A stretch of 64,000 bases of DNA from Ga0077555 sp050187415 (GTDB taxonomy: Bacteria > Pseudomonadota > Alphaproteobacteria > Rhizobiales > Hyphomicrobiaceae): contig JBFWXN010000018.1 of assembly GCA_050187415.1 (NCBI GenBank), forward strand, positions 16,054-80,053. Direction: 5' to 3'. The first letter of the stretch is position 1, and every line of letters begins with the position of its first letter. This document shows, piece by piece, positions 59,891 to 64,000 of the stretch. A model generated the notes under the pieces. That model was not told the origin of the DNA, did no database searches, and saw only the letters and a program-made list of their open reading frames with translations. The position numbers and the translations under genes were made by a program.

Positions 59891-60949
59891 ATGGCGCGCG
59901 TGCGACTTGAAAACCTGACAAAGCATTTTGGTCTCACGGAGGTGATCCGCGACATCGATCTCGACATTGCGGAAGGAGAATTTGCCGTCTTTGTGGGTCC
60001 CTCAGGTTGCGGAAAGTCGACGCTGTTGCGCTTGATCGCTGGCCTGGAAGAAGCGTCGTCCGGAAAAATATGGATCGGCGACAGCGAGGTCACCCATGTC
60101 CCGCCGGCGAAACGTGGCGTGTCGATGGTATTTCAGACCTATGCCCTATATCCGCACATGGACGCCTACCGGAACATTTCGTTCGGGCTGAAGATGTCCG
60201 GCACGTCTGCCGCAACGGTCGAGCAGCGTGTGCGCCACGCCGCGGAGATGCTCCAGATCACCGATCTGCTCCATCGGCGCCCCCGCGAATTGTCCGGCGG
60301 TCAGCGGCAACGCGTCGCCATAGCCCGCGCCATCGTGCGCGAGCCACGAGTCTTCCTATTGGATGAACCGTTGTCGAATCTCGACGCGGCACTGCGGGCC
60401 AAGACACGCCTCGAGATCGCGCGCCTGCATGACGAACTAGCCTCGACCATGATATTCGTCACCCATGATCAGCTCGAGGCCATGACGCTAGCCGATCGAA
60501 TCGTCCTCTTGAATAAAGGACGCGTGGAGCAGGTGGGTACGCCCACGGATCTCTACAGACGGCCGGCGACGCGCTTTGCCGCCGAATTCATTGGTTCGCC
60601 GACGATGAACATCTTGCCCGTAAACATCGAGGCGGGCATGGCAAGGTTGGCGGCTGGCGAGCATGTAAATGTCGCCACTCACTTCAGCGGTCCAGCAGAC
60701 ATAGGCATTCGCCCCGAAAATATTGCACAAGTAGTGGCGGATGAGCCGGGCGCCCTGCACGCCCGCGTGGTCCACGTCGAGGATCTGGGAGAGGCTCGAG
60801 TTGTCCACGCATCTCTCGCGGACGGCACTCTCCTCACCCTGCGCAGGGATGCCGAAACGCTGGCACCCGAAAAGGGTAGCCAAGTCGTATTGCGTCTTGA
60901 TCCCCAACGCTTGCATATTTTTGGACGCGACGGCACGCGGATCGAATAG
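59891..60949 (+). CDS. ABC sugar transporter ATPase (MalK/UgpC type)
   Basis: A 352-residue ATPase of the MsmX/UgpC/MalK type. Walker A is GPSGCGKST at 36-44, the Q-loop is in MVFQTYALYP, the signature is LSGGQRQR, Walker B is VFLLDEP, and the H-loop is VTHD. The C-terminal TOBE/OB domain begins near residue 240 and includes GIRPEN, so it can bind regulators. It completes the importer for the operon's solute, in the same order as its Ggt counterpart function. No terminator was seen after it. Confidence 0.95.
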   Translation: MARVRLENLTKHFGLTEVIRDIDLDIAEGEFAVFVGPSGCGKSTLLRLIAGLEEASSGKIWIGDSEVTHVPPAKRGVSMVFQTYALYPHMDAYRNISFGLKMSGTSAATVEQRVRHAAEMLQITDLLHRRPRELSGGQRQRVAIARAIVREPRVFLLDEPLSNLDAALRAKTRLEIARLHDELASTMIFVTHDQLEAMTLADRIVLLNKGRVEQVGTPTDLYRRPATRFAAEFIGSPTMNILPVNIEAGMARLAAGEHVNVATHFSGPADIGIRPENIAQVVADEPGALHARVVHVEDLGEARVVHASLADGTLLTLRRDAETLAPEKGSQVVLRLDPQRLHIFGRDGTRIE

Positions 60950-61389
60950 GGACGTCCAAGCCGTTCAATGGCACACCCTGCCGATATCGCCCTGAAGTCG
61001 TTTGCTGGCCTCATGTTGGAGATTCGCCACAGCGACCGCCGGACTCGCCTCAAAGCCAACCGCAATAAATACAGCCGTGCCAAAACGCGCCGAATCACGG
61101 TCGTCACCTCCGAGAATCAGCGACTACCCAATGGATTGTTCAAACTATATATAATGAACAACGTAAGTGGTCAGAGAATATTAGTCCCTTCAAAGATATC
61201 GTCAGGGGGCCCGGCATGAAGGTTGGGTACACCGGCGAAGCTTTCGAGCATGATGTCGATCGCCCGCTTCATCGACGAGGTTCTTGCATCGGCGCCTGGG
61301 GAAGCCGAGGCCATCCTTCCGCGTTTCCATGACACACACGGAAGAACTCTGGTCTGCAAGATTCTTGTCCGTTGGGATGGTCTTCGGTC
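60950..61389. other. Intergenic region with no convincing gene
   Basis: 440 nt between the ATPase gene and the GGDEF/EAL gene. Several short open frames exist (for example 60968-61219) but none has a ribosome site or recognisable protein. It contains an AT-rich palindrome with a perfect -10 at about 61136-61161, listed separately. No terminator of the sugar operon was found. Confidence 0.5.
61136..61161. promoter_or_regulatory. Palindromic operator overlapping a perfect -10 box
   Basis: TTGTTCA (61136-61142) and TGAACAA (61155-61161) form a perfect 7-bp inverted repeat around 12 AT-rich bases. TATAAT, an exact -10 consensus, is at 61150-61155. No good -35 was seen 17 nt upstream, so a regulator bound at the palindrome may be required to activate or block this promoter. 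The nearest plus-strand gene is the GGDEF/EAL gene at 61390. Confidence 0.45.
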
Positions 61390-63744
61390 ATGCGTATCGT
61401 TACTTGCCTCGTAGACCAGCATAACCTTTGGCTGGTCGCCGTTGCAGCGGTCGTTTGCGCGCTCGGTTCCTGGACTTCGATGCGTCTCTACGCGCAAATT
61501 TTGCGGCGGCGCGAATCATCTCCAGCTTGGATATTTCTCAGCGCAGTAACGGTCGGCGCAACGGTCTGGTGCACCCATTTCGTGGCCATGCTCGCCTACG
61601 AGCCCGGGATGCCGGTCGCCTACGAGCCGGGATTGACCGGCCTTTCTCTGCTGATTGCCATTGCAACGGCCGCGATCGGCTTGAAGATCGGCACGTGGCG
61701 GTCGCGATACTCGGCACTGCTGGGTGGCGCGTTGCTGGGGCTTGGCATTGCACTGATGCACTACAGTGGCATGGCGGCGGTGAGCCTCGGCGCACTCATC
61801 GAATGGCACTGGACTTACGTCGTTGCCTCCATAATTGCGGCCGTGTTGCTTGGCGCGCTCGCCCTGAGCCTAAGCGTTTCACACGAGACGTCAGCCAACG
61901 GGTTCGAAGCCGTGGCCGCATTCATGGCAGGCATCGTGATCCTGCACTTCACAGCCATGGCTGCTATGGAGATCACTCCGTTGAGCCCGGTCGGCAATGA
62001 ATTCACACTGGATGCCCCGAGGCAATTCCTGGCTTTCGCCGTTGCCGGTGTAGGCCTGCTGGTCGTTGGCACAGGCGTGGCGAGCTACGTGCTTGATCGG
62101 CAGCTCCGCGATCAGGCCGAGTTGCGCCAACGGGATATCCTGGAAACAAGTGTCGATTGCATCCTCATCGTAAAAGATCACCGCGTAATAGCAGCGAATA
62201 CACCCTTCGAAACGCTCGTAGGTCTGTCCCGCGAGGAAGTCCTTGGTCGAGAGGTTGACCATTGGTTCACAGAACTGCCTGGTTCTCGATCGACTGAGTT
62301 GGTGTCCACTACGCTGCGAACAAGCGAGGGCACGGACGTCCCTGTCGAGGTGGCGGTGCATCGCGAGAACCGGCAGAGCAGCGGCGCTGAAGTCGTATAC
62401 TACTCAATCCGGGACCTGCGCTCACGCCTTGCCCAAGAGCAGAAGATCATCTCGCTCGCACGCAACGACAGCCTCACGGGCCTGGCTAATCGACATTGGT
62501 TTCGCGAACACCTGAAATCTGCGCTTGCTCGGGGCAAAGGCAAGTCGAGTCTGGCGCTGCTGTTCCTTGATCTCGATCGCTTCAAGCAGATCAATGACAC
62601 ACTCGGTCATCAGCTTGGCGATGCCCTTCTCCGAACCGTGGCAGAGCGCATCAAGAATGCGGTGCGGCACGATGATATCGTGGCCCGCCTCGGCGGTGAC
62701 GAATTCGCCATTCTTCTGTGTGGAAGCGAAAAGACCGATACGGTCGAGGCCGTAGCCGAACGCCTGATCGACGAGATTTCGCAACTCTTCGATCTTGACG
62801 GACATCGCGCCAGTATCGGCACCAGCATTGGCATCGCACTATCGCCCCAGCACGGCATCGATCCGGACGAGCTTCTCAAGCGGGCCGATATCGCGATGTA
62901 TCACGCCAAGTCCAGCGGACGCGGTCAGTTCTCCATGTTCGAGACCGGGATGGACGAGAAGTTACGCGCCCGCCTCGCCCTCGAAGCTGACTTGAGGAAC
63001 GGCCTCACGCACAATCAATTCGAACTCTTCTATCAACCACAAGTCGATGCCAGATCGGATTCGATCGTTTGCTTCGAGGCTTTGTTGAGGTGGCGCCACC
63101 CCACACGCGGTCTGGTCGCTCCGATGGACTTCATTCCTCTTGCGGAAGAGATCGGCCTCATGGGCGAGATCGGATCTTGGGTTATCCGACAAGCGTGCGC
63201 CGACGCCAGCGGATGGCCGGAGCACATCTGTGTGGCCGTCAACGTCTCGGCCACGCAATTCGACCACGACAACCTCGAGCACGACGTGCGAAACGCGCTG
63301 TCAGAATCGGGGCTGTCGCCGGCCCGGCTCGAGATCGAGATAACCGAATCTCTTCTTTTGACGGATTCCGAAAAGGTCATCAAAATTCTGCGCAACCTTC
63401 GCACGCTTGGCATTAGGATTGCCATGGACGATTTCGGTACCGGGTATTCCAGCTTGGGTTATCTCAGCCGTTTCCCGATGGATAAGGTCAAGATCGACCG
63501 GTCCTTCATCCAGAACAGCAAGGATCAGAGCTCGCAAGCGGTGATTCGTGCGGTTATCGGCTTGAGCACGAGCCTGGGCATGACATCAACAGCCGAAGGC
63601 GTCGAAACGCTGGACCAACTCAAATTGCTCCAGGCCGAAGGCTGCACGCACCTGCAAGGCTTCTACTTCAGCAAGCCGATTGAAGCCCGAGCGGTCAAAA
63701 CGCTCATTCGGACGATCGCCGAGAGCAACCGGATCGTCGCCTGA
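61390..63744 (+). CDS. MHYT-PAS-GGDEF-EAL cyclic-di-GMP protein
   Basis: A 784-residue membrane protein. The N-terminal sensor has seven hydrophobic helices with three MHYT-type motifs (THFVAMLAY, MHYSGMAA, LHFTAMAA), proposed to bind a metal and sense O2, CO or NO. A PAS domain follows near QRDILETSVDCILIVKDHRV. The GGDEF cyclase site is RLGGDEFAIL, with the RxxD inhibitory site as RHDD ahead of it. The EAL phosphodiesterase domain shows EALLRWRHPTRG and DDFGTGYSSLGYL. Both catalytic motifs look intact, so either or both activities are possible. The ATG at 61390 is used; a TTG lies 18 nt upstream. Confidence 0.93.
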   Translation: MRIVTCLVDQHNLWLVAVAAVVCALGSWTSMRLYAQILRRRESSPAWIFLSAVTVGATVWCTHFVAMLAYEPGMPVAYEPGLTGLSLLIAIATAAIGLKIGTWRSRYSALLGGALLGLGIALMHYSGMAAVSLGALIEWHWTYVVASIIAAVLLGALALSLSVSHETSANGFEAVAAFMAGIVILHFTAMAAMEITPLSPVGNEFTLDAPRQFLAFAVAGVGLLVVGTGVASYVLDRQLRDQAELRQRDILETSVDCILIVKDHRVIAANTPFETLVGLSREEVLGREVDHWFTELPGSRSTELVSTTLRTSEGTDVPVEVAVHRENRQSSGAEVVYYSIRDLRSRLAQEQKIISLARNDSLTGLANRHWFREHLKSALARGKGKSSLALLFLDLDRFKQINDTLGHQLGDALLRTVAERIKNAVRHDDIVARLGGDEFAILLCGSEKTDTVEAVAERLIDEISQLFDLDGHRASIGTSIGIALSPQHGIDPDELLKRADIAMYHAKSSGRGQFSMFETGMDEKLRARLALEADLRNGLTHNQFELFYQPQVDARSDSIVCFEALLRWRHPTRGLVAPMDFIPLAEEIGLMGEIGSWVIRQACADASGWPEHICVAVNVSATQFDHDNLEHDVRNALSESGLSPARLEIEITESLLLTDSEKVIKILRNLRTLGIRIAMDDFGTGYSSLGYLSRFPMDKVKIDRSFIQNSKDQSSQAVIRAVIGLSTSLGMTSTAEGVETLDQLKLLQAEGCTHLQGFYFSKPIEARAVKTLIRTIAESNRIVA

Positions 63745-63875
63745 GATACCGCCCTGGTCACGAAGCCGCGACGGCCACTTGCTTTGCGGCCAACCATCAG
63801 TCGGCAGTTGCCGAGGGCTCCCGAACGCGCGACAGAAGCCACGCGCGTTCAGCTTCGTCGAAACCGTCGAGGACC

Positions 63876-64000
63876 TAGAGTCGTTCAGCGTTAGGCGGAA
63901 TCGGGGGATTCCCAAATCAGTGGGGTTCTGATTCAAGATGTGTGCTGGAGGTTGGAGGCCAGCACACATGGCAAAGCCCTACTCCGCAGACCTGCGAGCG
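63876..64000 (+). mobile_element. Left end of an IS630-family insertion sequence (partial)
   Basis: The last stretch before the window edge carries a non-coding segment ending in the start of an IS630-type transposase. The element end is tentatively placed near CTAGAG at 63876, about 90 nt before the transposase ATG; IS630 elements insert at TA. The right end and target-site duplication are outside the window, so the boundary is approximate. The 223-nt gap after the GGDEF/EAL gene otherwise contains nothing recognised. Confidence 0.5.
63968..64000 (+). CDS. IS630-family transposase, N-terminal fragment
   Basis: Only 11 codons lie in the window: MAKPYSADLRA. This is the conserved start of IS630-family transposases of Rhizobiales (MAKPYS.DLRxR), the beginning of the helix-turn-helix domain. 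The leader GGAGG (63951 region) lies upstream. The rest is cut off by the window edge, so whether it is intact cannot be told. Confidence 0.7.
   Translation, partial: MAKPYSADLRA

Noticed and set aside
60968..61219. 83-codon plus-strand frame after the ATPase gene
   Set aside because: No ribosome site and no recognisable protein, and it runs through the palindrome with the -10 box, which fits a control region better.
1..64000. tRNA, rRNA, CRISPR arrays or a replication origin
   Set aside because: No cloverleaf-like segment, rRNA signature, regularly spaced repeats or DnaA-box cluster was seen by eye; a tRNA scan would be needed to exclude a single tRNA fully.

Overview
The window is a GC-rich chromosomal segment that most resembles an alphaproteobacterium of the order Hyphomicrobiales (Rhizobiales). 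The evidence is gene order and gene content: thiL next to an H+-pyrophosphatase gene, hrcA-grpE divergent from rph-rdgB-hemW, an RpoH-type dnaK promoter of the alphaproteobacterial form, a mesaconyl-CoA hydratase of the ethylmalonyl-CoA pathway, sdhCDA, and an imelysin iron cluster. No rRNA, tRNA or CRISPR array was seen. The genus cannot be fixed from this sequence alone.

Layout. 1-4 kb (minus): membrane pyrophosphatase (partial), thiamine-phosphate kinase and oligoendopeptidase F. 4-9 kb (plus): TauD-like dioxygenase, YdcF-like protein, an MFS transporter paired with a fumarylacetoacetase-family enzyme, and a periplasmic thioredoxin-like protein. 9-16 kb: TPR protein with a Rieske protein, two small envelope proteins, a GlcD-type FAD oxidase, an MFS transporter and an enoyl-CoA hydratase homologue. 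16-22 kb: CDF metal exporter, then a minus-strand catabolic-looking run (flavin monooxygenase-like, class III CoA-transferase, amidase) with a divergent carboxymuconolactone-decarboxylase-like gene. 22-28 kb: heat-shock locus hrcA-grpE / dnaK-dnaJ with alkB inserted on the opposite strand. 28-31 kb: rph, a VOC protein, rdgB, hemW. 31-36 kb: sdhCDA ending at a strong terminator with no sdhB, then mesaconyl-CoA hydratase. 36-41 kb: three-subunit molybdenum hydroxylase, MoaD-like carrier, cold-shock protein. 41-47 kb: single-chain acyl-CoA carboxylase with a small hydrolase, and an SHS-type MFS carrier. 47-54 kb: DUF1513 protein, two imelysins, di-heme oxidoreductase and OprB-like porin as one minus-strand operon, probably for iron acquisition.

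54.4-61 kb is the most coherent and interesting unit. It is a tightly overlapped plus-strand operon: a GTG-started 57-codon ORF, a sucrose-phosphatase-like HAD phosphatase, a glucosylglycerol-phosphate synthase (GT20), and a complete ABC sugar importer (binding protein, two permeases, ATPase). Together these would make the compatible solute glucosylglycerol from ADP-glucose and glycerol 3-phosphate and recapture leaked or external solute. The window closes with an MHYT-GGDEF-EAL cyclic-di-GMP protein, preceded by a palindrome over a perfect -10 box, and the left end of an IS630-type insertion sequence.

Most genes belong to known families. The parts that look least described are the combined synthesis and uptake operon with its small first cistron, the sdhB-less sdh operon, the porin-imelysin-cytochrome iron cluster, and the molybdenum hydroxylase with a non-CODH active-site loop and a trailing sulfur-carrier gene.
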